NCBI GenBank assembly: GCA_033297205.1 | Contig: MU859066.1 | Coordinates: 62,001-126,000, forward strand | Origin: Pseudoneurospora amorphoporcata | Taxonomy: Eukaryota; Ascomycota; Sordariomycetes; Sordariales; Sordariaceae | DNA: 64,000 nucleotides | Reading direction: 5' to 3' | In this document: piece after piece, positions 10,458 through 20,818 of the stretch | Numbering within the stretch: the stretch's first letter is position 1 | How the letters are laid out: each line of letters opens with the position of its first letter | Made by a program: the position numbers and the translations under genes | The notes under the pieces: generated by a model | Told to the model about the DNA's origin: nothing | The model's database searches: none | Seen by the model: the letters and a program-made list of their open reading frames with translations, nothing else

Positions 10458-13367
10458 ATGCCTAGGTTTTCGGTCGCGTTCGGAAGGCGGAAGTCGACCG
10501 CTGAAAACGCTGATAATGCTCCGGCAGAGTCGTCCTTTCGTGTACTGGAGCGACCCGACGCTGGCGGGAACAAATTCCATGAGGCTGGCAAGTCTTTCGA
10601 TGGGACCATGAAGTTGGGAGGCAAAGCCCCTTCCAGGCCCAAAACGAGTGGCAGTGATATACATCACGACAACTTGTTCGCCGGCATCAACAGGTAAGAG
10701 CAGAGTCATTGCTTTCCCTCCGCTGACACTCGCCCAACCTTGTTCCTTCCCCTCGATGCCCTGCTCTACACCACCCTCACAGGTTCTCTTCCTGCTACCT
10801 ACCGAGTCAACTGGCTAACCGCCTAAAGGGGGAGCGCATCCTCGAGCACCACCAAGGCCACCTCGACTGACAACTCCTCGCGCCATAGCAACTCTTCCAC
10901 CGCCCCATCATCTGCTGATTCCGGTGACGTACCGGTCCCGCCTATTCCCAAGTCTTCCTCGGGAGGATTCTTGAAGGCTGCCGGCCGAACATTTTCTTTC
11001 GGAGGAGGAAAGAAGCCTCTGCCCATCGTACCGGCTGAACAAGAGCCAGTTCCGCAGCTGAGTTCCGAAGCCCAGGATTACAATCACGTCTTGGCGCCTA
11101 CTACTAGACCAAGGGCTACAACTACTTCAACCTCGACGACCGTAACACCACCCAGAGTGGACGACGAGCTTGGTATGGATTTGGGGGGTGACTTTGGCAA
11201 GATGGTGCTTGGAAATGAAAAAAGAGCCTCCATGGTGGGCAACCAGAACAACCAGAACAGCCAGGCTACACAACCCGGCTTGGGACCGAGATCCTTGACT
11301 GGAAACCGTCTCAGCCAGCCGTCGCCTATTCAGGTTGACAGAACCGCAAAGGCTGAGCCCGCGCAACCGTCGTGGACTAGCCAGCACTCCAACGACCAGC
11401 TTCTCTCGCCGACCAGCCCTCCCCATTCGCCCCGAAACAAAGAGGTGGCCTCTCCTCTGTCTCGCCACATGTCGCCTTTGGCTCGCGAGGCTATCCGACC
11501 AAGCGCCTCCCCGGAATCAAACCCAAGAAAGCCTTTGCTCGCGCATCGGAATTCGGATGCGGAACTGGGTGAGGGTGAAGACGAGGAGGCAAGGCTTTTG
11601 ATGGATTCGTTATCTACTGTGACCAAGTATATGGATGCCCCTGAAAGGGCTGCTGGATCCGTATCTGGCCCCTCTTCTGGTTCACGGTACCGCAGGGGTG
11701 GAAACGGTCTGCCCTCTGGGTTCAAGGACACTGCTCTGGGTGATGACGACAGCCTTTTCGATACCAACCACAGCTACGCATACGAAACAACAGTGAGCCG
11801 CAACCGTGGCCCAAATTCGCAGTCACAAGGGGCCAACAAGGTCATGACTCCGGCCGAGTTCGAAAAGTATCGCAAGGACAAGGAACGCCAGGACAGGGAG
11901 CGGCAAATGGAGATTGCAAGAAACCAGGACAAGAGCGCTGCTGGTGAGGACGACGAAGAGGACAACTACGATGACGAGGAGGACGATTTGGAAAAGGCAA
12001 GGCAGCAAGCAAAGCAGAGGAAGAAGCAGGAAGCCCACATGTCCGTTTACCGACAGCAGATGATGAAAGTAACTGGAGAGGCGGCAAACGCACCCATGCC
12101 ACGGCCTAACCTCCAGATGTCTTTCAGCACTCCAAATCTGCAGAATCCTGCGACTGGACCAGCCACGTCTGACAATTCGGATGAAGACGAAGAAGTTCCC
12201 TTGGCCATTCTCGCCGCCCATGGCTTTCCCAGCAAGAACCGGCCCCCAACCCGTCTAAGCACCATGATGTCGAACCCTAACCTCCGCGCCGCTCAGGAAC
12301 CTAGCTATCAACGGCCAGGGTCTGCAGCTGGCGGAGCAATGGCGGCAGGCGGTCACCTCCCAGCTTTTGCCAGGAACCTGCCTCAAGACCCCTTCATCGG
12401 TGCCGGTCTCGCTCGCAACAATCCGCGCGAGAACTTTGGCCTGGGAGGAGGAAGCCCAGCTCCCATCAATATGAATCCGGCCGGTCCTCCTGGTGGTCTA
12501 ATCGGAGTCATCGCAAGCGAAGAAAGAGCGAGGGCGATGAGACGGGGCAGCCCTCATATACCAGAACAACGGCCCATTTCTGGTGCTGCCACCTTTGATC
12601 CTATCGCCGGCATTCCTCCGCACATGCTGTACCCCAATAAGCCCAACCTGACGGCTGGGGATCAAGCCCAAATTCAGATGACCCAGCAGATGCAGCAGTT
12701 CATGCAGATGCAGATGCAATTCATGCAGATGATGGCGGGTCAGAACGGCACTGGAGCGCCGCGTCCCGAAGGGCATATGGCCACAGGTTCCATCGGAAGC
12801 ATAGGCTCCGCCGCCGGCATGCCTGGGTTCGCCGGATTGCCGCCCATGCCTGGTGTTCCTGGTGGCCTGGGACTTGGCGGACCTGATATGCGTCACTCTT
12901 TCATGGGCAACGAGTCGATGCTTGATCTGCCTCACCCTCGGGGTGATACCCAGATGCGTACCATGAGCATGGTTCAGCCCAGCTCAGCATCTTGGATCCA
13001 TCCTCAACAGCCTGCTGGCTTTGCTCCGTCAGTCCGGGCCACAGGAGGCTATGCGCCGTCCATTGCGCCGTCGGAACGCAGCAACGTTGGGCTTCCTGGC
13101 CGGTACCGGCCCGTATCTCAAGTGGCACCTCCAGCTCTACCCACAATGCCGACTGCCCAGCCGTTGGGGGCGAGCCATATGCGCAAGTCTTCGACCATGT
13201 CGGGGGCCAACCAGCCTACTGTTATAGTGAAGCAGTCTGGCAGTGCCTCGGATGATGACGACGATGAGCAAGGATGGGAAGCTATGAAGGCCAAGCGCGA
13301 GAAGAAGAGGTCCCTGTGGAAGAGGAGGAAGTCAGTGGGTGGTGACGCCGGCACAATACTCATGTAA
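10458..13367 (+). CDS. Uncharacterised large disordered fungal protein (924 aa)
   Basis: Two exons, 10458-10693 and 10829-13367, joined by a 135-nt intron (GTAAGA...AAAG) that keeps frame. I do not recognise a named family. Most of the chain is low complexity: Ser/Thr/Pro-rich N-terminal half, an FLKAAGRTFSFGGGKK segment, an acidic run (DDEEDNYDDEEDD) next to a basic helical segment (MTPAEFEKYRKDKERQD through KARQQAKQRKKQ), an AILAAHGFPSKNRPPTRL stretch, Gly/Pro/Met-rich sequence and a Gln/Met tract near residues 690-718. The C-terminus ends acid-then-base (SDDDDDEQGWEAMKAKREKKRSLWKRRKS). Ordered, motif-like blocks between disordered linkers suggest a conserved scaffold or regulatory protein. 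The ATG at 10458 starts a continuous frame into exon 2. A long leader lies upstream. Confidence 0.85.
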
Positions 13368-14042
13368 AAGTGATACACGCTGCGCCAGGGACCGTTGGTC
13401 AAGGTTTCTGAGACCGAAGTTGGATAGTGAGTGGTTGGGCAGTTTGTTTCTTGGATACACGGGCCCCGTGTGACACGAAAAGCACACGGGGGAATGTAAG
13501 TTGAGGTTCAAACATATTGTATATGCGCATCACTCTAAAGGGGGGCTCTCTGTATACTGGGCGAGATGGGAGTTCGATTGCCTTTGCTATTTTATTCATT
13601 CGAACTGCTTGGGGGACGAATCACGATAGACATATACAACCCATCAGTAATCTAGTAATTCCAAATGTCACGCATGGTCAACTACACTATCAATCGTCTT
13701 CGTTGTTCATTGAACGTACCTTGAAGAGGATTGGTGTTCTACTCTTTGTTGAAGCGGCGCATCCTCTCGTTGGGACCAGCCGCGTGTTCCCATATTGCAA
13801 AGTTAACGTTGGAGGCAGCATCGATCGTGTCACAAGGTGCTCTTGGTTGCTTCCTTCTCCCTGCGTTTAGACGTATAAGCAAGCCAGGTCCAAAAGTAGT
13901 CCCAGACATGTTTGCTAGTTGCCCCATATATGACTCTCTTTCTTTGTATGAAGCTTATATGACTGTTATGGCTTGTTTCTGTATTGTTTGTGTATATATC
14001 CCTTTTTAAATCCCTTCCACAACACCCATGCATGCTTGACCG
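13368..14042. other. Convergent intergenic region
   Basis: 3' flank of the 924-aa gene (+) and of RIB4 (-). No coding or RNA signal seen; moderately AT-rich towards 13900-14030. Confidence 0.65.
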
Positions 14043-14859
14043 TTACTCAATCTTGCCATTAGCCCAATCCTTGCGCTTGACGGCCATCTCGACAGCAGCG
14101 AGACCCCAGTCCTCGCCGTGGTTATGGCTCCCCGGGATAAGACCGGCCCTCGCCTGCGCCTGCTCCTCGGTGAGCACGGTCAGGACACCGAAAATGACGG
14201 GCACGCCCGTGTCGAGCGACACGCGCATTAGGCCCTGCGACACCGTGTCGGCAATGTACTCGAAGTGCATCGTCTCGCCCTTAATCAGCACGCCAATGGC
14301 GATCAGTGCGTCGAAGGGCTGTGTCGACACGGCGGACGACGCGGTGTTGGAAAGCGAGGCGAGGTCGGCGGTTGAGCTGCCCAGGAGGTCGCCGGCGGAT
14401 GTGCCGACGCCGGATGAGGAGGATTGGACTTGCGATGCCGAGTAGAGTCTATTTGTCGTGGGGGTGGTTGGGTTCCTGTTAGTGTCTCTTCATAAATTTC
14501 TAGAGAACCTGTCTCTTGCGCGCGCAAGAGGTCGTATAGAGAAAGGGGGAAGGGGGAAAAGGAGAGGTAGCTGGCAAGCAGCAAGCAGCTACAGACAATG
14601 GCAAGCAATGCGGGGGCGGGGAAGAAGGGAAGGGAAGCTGGACTGTGACGCACCTTTGGACAGCAATTGGGAGCTCCCACGAACCAGGAACCGACTGGAC
14701 CACAATGTTGGACTCCTTGACGCCGCACTCGAGCAACTTGGCCTTGGTTCCGGCGAGAAGAGGCTCAATGATGGTGTCGTTCCAGCGGGCGTGGATGATG
14801 CCGATGCGCAGGCCACTGCCATCGTGGTGCTGCGGGGCGGGTCCCTTGGTATGTACCAT
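14043..14859 (-). CDS. rib4: 6,7-dimethyl-8-ribityllumazine synthase (RIB4)
   Basis: Penultimate enzyme of riboflavin synthesis: it condenses 5-amino-6-ribitylaminouracil with 3,4-dihydroxybutanone 4-phosphate. 203 aa, exons 14859-14654 and 14448-14043, with a 205-nt intron (GTGCGT...ATAG), long for this window. Family blocks in order: LRIGIIHARWN (N-terminal beta strand and substrate loop), SVPGSWELPIAVQR, FDALIAIGVLIKGETMHFEYIA (phosphate and active-site region), VPVIFGVLT, and GSHNHGEDWG near the C-terminus. A Ser/Thr-rich insertion of roughly 30 residues (from about SQVQSSSSGVG) sits before the FDALIAIG strand. Similar insertions are known in filamentous-fungal lumazine synthases, whose length is about 200 aa, against about 170 in yeast. 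The first ATG (MVHTKG) is used. Confidence 0.97.
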
Positions 14860-16845
14860 TGTGTATGTGTGCAATTGTGTGATCGGAAATCTGGTTTGGT
14901 ATATACGATCGGCGGTTCTTGCGATGAATTGCGACTTCGAACTTTCCTTTGATGACGAGCTTGGAGTTGGTGTTTTGTCTAGAGCTTGTGATACCCGGGG
15001 AGGAGGGGAACCTGGAGCATGAACTCCAGGTGGGCTGGTACGGACGCTACGGGGTCAGGTACGGAGCATTACAGCACCGTACATAGCATACCTAGTTCCA
15101 ACCGTACATGTACAGCTCTAGCAGGGATGTATTTATTGCCCGGTACAAAGGAGCGGCACTCACGCCGCGGTAAACATGGGGGTTCTCACGTCTCAATTAG
15201 CATAGAGGTAACGTTGGATGAGAGTCAGCAGCTGGTTCCACCCCAAGGCGGAGCGGTTGGTTTCCGTGGAAGTCAAGACTAAGGTAGGCTTGCTTTTCAT
15301 GGTTCACTATGTATATCGCGGTACCGTCCTCAACACCTTGCGGTAACCGAAAGTATATGAAGACTTCCCACATGTTGTCCACTTCATACCTCACCTGGGG
15401 CTCTTCTAGGCCAACGCTTGCCGTGACAGAATGGGTGGCGGGAATACCTAGGTCATCCTCGCGGTGGCACTTTCAATGGACCGCGTACGTATCACGGAAT
15501 GTATCAACCCTATGAGAGGACGAACTCTCGTGTCTCTTGAGAGTTTGTGAGCGAGGATAAACAGCCTCCTTTCAGCTTCAGATCGTAGTCTCATGATGTC
15601 CCCGTCATCCTACATATTCTAGTCTCGAGGTCGTTAGTGAGGCTCAAGACAGTTTCTGTACCGGTAGGCACGTGGTACGGTCAATCCGATAACAGGTCTG
15701 TCTCCTCAGGCATGGTGTTAGTGCGTTAGTGCCGGTCACATGCATGTCCAACGCAGGAACACATGATCTGTAACGCTGCGTTAGAGTAACCAGCGGGAAA
15801 AGGCGCCTTCCCTATGTCTTGGCTACACAATAATGTTAGTGCGAATCACACTTGGCACTAGAACCAGACTACAGCCAACGACGACCCAAACAAAGTACAA
15901 ACACCGTTCTAGATCAAGCATTCATATACCGACCGCTTGTGGTCTGCCTTGCCGTTGGGAGGATAGGCATGCCGCGGACTAGAGGTATGTGCATTCATTT
16001 ATCTTGAGAGACGGTGTGCTAACCATTCAAGCCAGGTGTTGCAGTCTGATCCGTCACGAACCGTGGAAAAGGATGAATCAAGCTTTAAGTGACTGTAGGG
16101 CGGAAATACACGGCAAGAGCCAGAGGTATCAAAGGGAATGAGAGACGGCTCTGGCTTTCATCACATATGTCTCGTCCGGTCGACTTCCCGGGCCTTCCAC
16201 GGTTTACCATCATACGGCCGAGGACACTGAACTGCTGAGGATGCGGATGGATTCCAGTATTATTGCTGGCCTTGCGTCATTGAGGCTTGAAGTAATTTCT
16301 GTTGGTCACGATAAATCCTGCGTTTTCGATCCTGGCAGGTGCTCGCCTTACCCCGGGCTGATGAAGACTGGTTTGCCTACGTCCACCTCCCCGAGACCAG
16401 ATGAAATTTGCATCTAGGCCCCCACAAGCCGAGAAAGAAGGCCCTAGAACGAATGTTATCCCATCCCAAAATGATGACCCTAGGCCAGAACCTAAGATGA
16501 ATGCCGTCGGTCATTCAAACGTGAAAACCGGGTGGACGAAATGGAGAAATGGCGGGATAGATGGACGTGATTTGTTTGCTGGTCCTGCCGAGTATGATGG
16601 ATTTAGAACTTTGTTGGGATGGTAATTTCATGACGGCTGTGTCGTCTGTACCCAACCGGAAGTGTCGAGGATCATCCACAGACTCGTTGCCCTCCAGGTA
16701 TAAAAGATAGGGCCTTCTCTCATTTTTCGAGGCACTGGCATTTCCTTCCACATCGCCTTCCCTACTCCTGTACTAGCCGTTCACTGCCAGCTTCCTTCTT
16801 GCTCTCAGCTCCAAAGTCAACCCTGGTACTGCCAACATCGGCACC
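14860..16845. other. Divergent intergenic region (RIB4 / small secreted protein)
   Basis: Carries both promoters. Next to RIB4 is a cluster of GTAC-core motifs (15037-15146); next to the secreted-protein gene is a TATA box. No gene-like frame was found; 15520-16400 shows only scattered short direct and inverted repeats. Confidence 0.6.
16699..16706 (+). promoter_or_regulatory. TATA box of the small secreted protein gene
   Basis: Sequence TATAAAAG, an exact match to the canonical TATA element. It lies 140 nt upstream of the ATG at 16846 and is followed by a pyrimidine-rich stretch, a sensible start-site environment. TATA-driven promoters in fungi are common for tightly regulated, highly induced genes. 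Confidence 0.65.
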
Positions 16846-17651
16846 ATGCGATCCTCAGCTCTTGTCTCCGGAGCCATTCTGGCCATTCTTCAGGTACTAA
16901 CTCCCGTCGGCAAGCTTGTGGCTCCTTTCCGCGCACAACCATACCTCTACTGATACTCGGATGTTAGGCTATTCCTTCAAGCGCCCTGCCGGCTTCTGAT
17001 GCCAAATCGGCCCCGGGCCCCATTCCCGGTTACGGCATTGAGGATATCACCTGGGAAGTCAAGGCCCACCCGGATGGCCCTACCATGAACGTTACGGGCA
17101 CCATTCAGCAGGTTTTCGATGCCCTGGACAAGGCCAACCCCAACTTCCGTCAGGACTTTGGCATCGCCGACAGCTCTGTGCTCGCTGCGACCACCGAGTC
17201 CGCCAGCTCTTACGAGGTCGAGAGGGTCATCTGCGATGTGTTTGACTATGCCCGGAAGGATGCTACCCAAGATGGCATCAATCACCTCAACAGTGTCCCT
17301 GGTGCGCCTGCCAACGGACCCGGCCCCGGCAACTGCGGTCGCGTTAGCTGCTCGTATGCGAGCGCTATCTATTGGTGCAACGATGTAAGTGATCTCTGTG
17401 TCTTGAGGGTGATGGAGATGACTCCCCAATCTTTGATACAGTTGCTGACCTTTCTCATCGCTTTACAGAACCCGGACGTCAAGTCACTCGACTCGTACGG
17501 CTCTATTGGGTGGGCTGCTCAGTTTACTCTGGACTCGAAGGACAAAGCCTGCAAGGATATTTGGGGTGAGACCCCCGTGGACGACGGCGTCAAGGGCCAG
17601 GTCTTCGTCAAGGACAACTGGAACGTTGTCGTCCGCAAGGATGACTGCTAA
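16846..17651 (+). CDS. Small secreted cysteine-containing protein
   Basis: 215 aa from exons 16846-16893, 16968-17384 and 17469-17651. The N-terminus MRSSALVSGAILAILQ/AIPSSALPA is a classical signal peptide, so the product should be secreted. The mature chain holds six cysteines (ICDVF, GNCGRVSC, YWCND, KACKD and the terminal KDDC), enough for three disulfides; the spacing is not one I can tie to a named effector or enzyme family. No catalytic motif is visible. Proteins with the GNCGRVSCSY-type block occur as uncharacterised secreted proteins in Sordariomycetes (recollection, not searched). The last intron (84 nt) is a multiple of three without stops, so a 28-residue-longer isoform is possible. 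The gene has its own TATA box. Confidence 0.85.
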
Positions 17652-18255
17652 AATGCATGCCCATGTCGCATACTTGAGGGGTCAACACTGGGTATAGATG
17701 TCATGGATGTAGGCATCTTCAGTGAGCCATGAACCTCAAGCGAGGAGTGGAGGAAGCCGAAGGCGAATTCCTGTGTGTGTTGGAGTTGTGAGGAAGGAGC
17801 AACCTTTGCATTGGGCTTATGCGCCCCTCTACCTAATACCTTACTAATCCACATCCCGTCTCGTAACTTCCCTTTCAGATGTCTGAGCAGTCACTCCTTC
17901 TGTTTTTGCCAAATTCTATGAAATTTGCTAGACATTCTTATGCTGCCTGCAATTTTTGTTGTTCCTTTCAGATTTTTGTGTATTCGAGTCGGTGTTTCAG
18001 TGGCATTACCATCATCATCTGTCTGCGGTACCTTTCCCTCGCTGCAACATACCTAGTAGGGAGAGGGAGAGCACTACTCCCCGGACTGAACCGGCTCATG
18101 CTGGATTACCGTACTTTTGACCTCATGTTCTTCTCCCTGCAATCCCCTCATTCCCTTATGCCATATGGATTACTTGTCGTGGTGTGACACCCTGGTCATC
18201 AAACCCGCCTTCTATCTTTAGATCCATACTTAGAATTGTCCCTGAAGTTTTCAAG
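17652..18255. other. Intergenic region
   Basis: 3' flank of the secreted-protein gene and promoter of the MutL-type gene. T-rich around 17880-18000. No gene recognised. Confidence 0.6.
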
Positions 18256-20818
18256 ATGCCCATATACCCACTCCCCGAAGATACCAAGCGTTTACTTGGC
18301 TCGACTCTGGTCATAACCTCGCCCATATTTCTCGTCAAAGAGTTGCTGGATAATGCAATCGATGCCGGAGCAACAGCGGTCGATATCCGGATTTCTCCAA
18401 ACACCTTGGATAAAGTCGAAGTCAGAGACAACGGCAGCGGCATCAGTCCAAGCGATTTCGACCTTCTTGGACGACCAGGACATACTAGCAAGCTCACATC
18501 ACTCCAAGACCTTGAGACTGTTGGTTGCAAGAGCCTTGGATTTCGCGGCGTGGCCTTGGCCAGTGCGGCTGCTCTGGCAGAAATTGCAATCTGCACCAGA
18601 ACATCCGATGAATCCGTGGCAACCATCTTAAAACTCTCGAAAGAAGGTGTCGCTGCTGCTCGTGGACATCAATCTGCTCCTGTTGGCACTTCTGTTTGCG
18701 TCACCAGTCTGTTCGGTGGGTTTCCAGTGAGGCACAAGAGAGCCACCAGTGAAACGCCTGCGACGATTCTCAAGATCAAAGGCCTCATGGAGTGCTACGC
18801 TCTAGCAAGGCCACAGGTCAAGTTATCTTTCAAGGTCCTCGGAGGAAAGCAATGGTGGTGCTATGTTCCATCCTCCGGTGCCGCCCTCAAAGACGCTGTT
18901 GTTCAGGTCATGGGCCGGGAACTGGCAGCTCAATGCATGCTTCGGACTTCACCCTTCCCTGTATCCGGCGGCGACAATGAGACGAGAAACCCACAGAGGT
19001 GCAGTTATCCTCAGACTGAGCAGCCATCCAAGTTTGTATTTGAAGCCTACCTCCCCACCTCTACGGCTAATATTCGAAAAATCTGCAAGGGTCCTTTTAT
19101 CTCGGTAGATTCTCGACCTCTATCATTTACTCAGGGGACCGCCAAGAGGTTGAAAGCCGTCTTCGAGAAGCGTTTCAAGGGGTCCTTGACCTCCGAAGAC
19201 TCATCAAGGCTTTCCGGAAGCCCGTTCATACGACTGAATATCAGATGCCCTCCTGGGTCCTACGATCCCAATGTCGAACCATCCAAACACGACGTTCTTT
19301 TCCATGACGAAGAATTGGTTCTTCGAGAGTTCGAGGAATTCTTATTGCCAATCTATAACGCCAACCGCAATGACACCGGCCGTTCTGGCGTGGACACAAC
19401 AGGGGAAGCGGGTGAAGGTGTGTGCAATAACAGCGTGGCTGATCAGCACGTTTCAACCCCCCAGGTGAGCATTACGGGGTTACATACAAACTGCCAATGT
19501 ACTAAGAGGATACCAGGTTGAGACTACACGAGCAGACGAGCGTGGGACCGGGCCCCAGAGAAACCGCCCAGTTACCCCATCGAGCAACAACAGGAGGCCA
19601 TCCAATTCAAGTACAGCGCCCTTAGTACAGACATGGTCTGTCGATATGTCTGCGGGTGACGGAGCCCTTAGTGATGGAGACGATGATGTCGATGTCCAGA
19701 CACACCCTGGTAAAGGAACAGCTCTCACAACACCTCCAACTGATGACGAACTCGACGACCAGTCAAAAAAGGGCCTGAATCCGTGGACAATTGCCAAATT
19801 GGTGGCCCCTCGGCGACAGACACAGCAAAACTTAAGCAGTCCTACACGGAAAACTGGGCATATTATTCCAGATGAAGTACCGCCTTCAGAAGGGCCATCA
19901 GTGGGAGTGCCAGAAAGGCAAGGCAACACACAATACCATTCTCTCCGAAATACTCAGCTAGCGATTGAGAACAACCACGCGACCACAAGGACACCAACCC
20001 GCAACCCGCTGCTGAATGTTGGGCAGGCACATTCCCAGCCTGCCAATCAACGCAACAACGGGTCAGCAATGGCTCTGGAACAATATTCGTATACAACACA
20101 AGGGCAGGGCAGACGACCGGCGGATAGGCGCTCCTATCCAACGCATTCTGGGCGAAGCCCTGGGATGGTACAGTCCAAACTCTCTTTCGGCGGAGGCAGC
20201 TCTAAACGGCAACGGAAAACACGGACGAATGATATCCACGAGCCCGAACCACCCGAAAACACGGGCCCGAATGCTTACGGTGGTTTTGCCAGGCCCAACC
20301 AGCCACTCATAGGGTTGCCTAGCCAGCATACCGCCAGAAGAACCAACAACGACGCACGGCGGAGAACTACAGCCCAAACCAGAGCAGATAGCCTGACTGA
20401 TATGCTGAGCGGCGAAATGTCTGTCAACCCAAGGACCGATGACGACCTATTATTTGCCGTGGAGGGCGAGAAGGGTATTGAGGCAGCTCTGCCGAAGAAC
20501 GATCCTAGAGGTTACTTGATACGGAGACAAAGGCCACTCGCGATCAAGCCTCAGAGGAGAAAGATCCAACGCCTCAAGACGAACCTACTGCCACTGGAAA
20601 CCACGCCTCAAGGATGCGAAACTCACAAGCTTACGTTGAAGCTTATTGTTGACCCGCAGGCATTAGCCAGCAGTATGGAAAAGGCATCCATACTCGACAG
20701 CTACTTGGTCGAAGGCGTGCTGGAGGACGAGTTGGAGGACGGTATCAGTCCCGAGGAAGTAACCGCACTGAAAAACCGAGTCAATCTTCTTTTGTCACAA
20801 ACGAAACACCAGTCGTAA
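18256..20818 (+). CDS. MutL-family mismatch-repair protein, MLH2/PMS1-like, without endonuclease domain
   Basis: 836 aa, exons 18256-19464 and 19517-20818, with a 52-nt intron. The N-terminal GHKL ATPase is clear: motif I LVKELLDNAIDAGA (E29, N33), motif II VRDNGSGI, LGRPGHTSKL, and motif III LGFRGVALAS. The transducer half follows (PVGTSVCVTSLFGGFPVRHKR, then KGPFISVDSRPLS and SYDPNVEPSKHDV). Beyond about residue 380 the chain is disordered and polar. It ends in a short helical tail (LVEGVLEDELEDGISPEEV) with no DQHAxxExxxxE metal site and no CPxGRP, so it is not an MLH1/PMS1 endonuclease or MLH3 type. The nearest match is the accessory MLH2 class (human PMS1). Motif III reads GFRGVAL where the family has GFRGEAL. 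Role by homology: MLH1 partner in repair or meiotic gene conversion. Confidence 0.88.
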
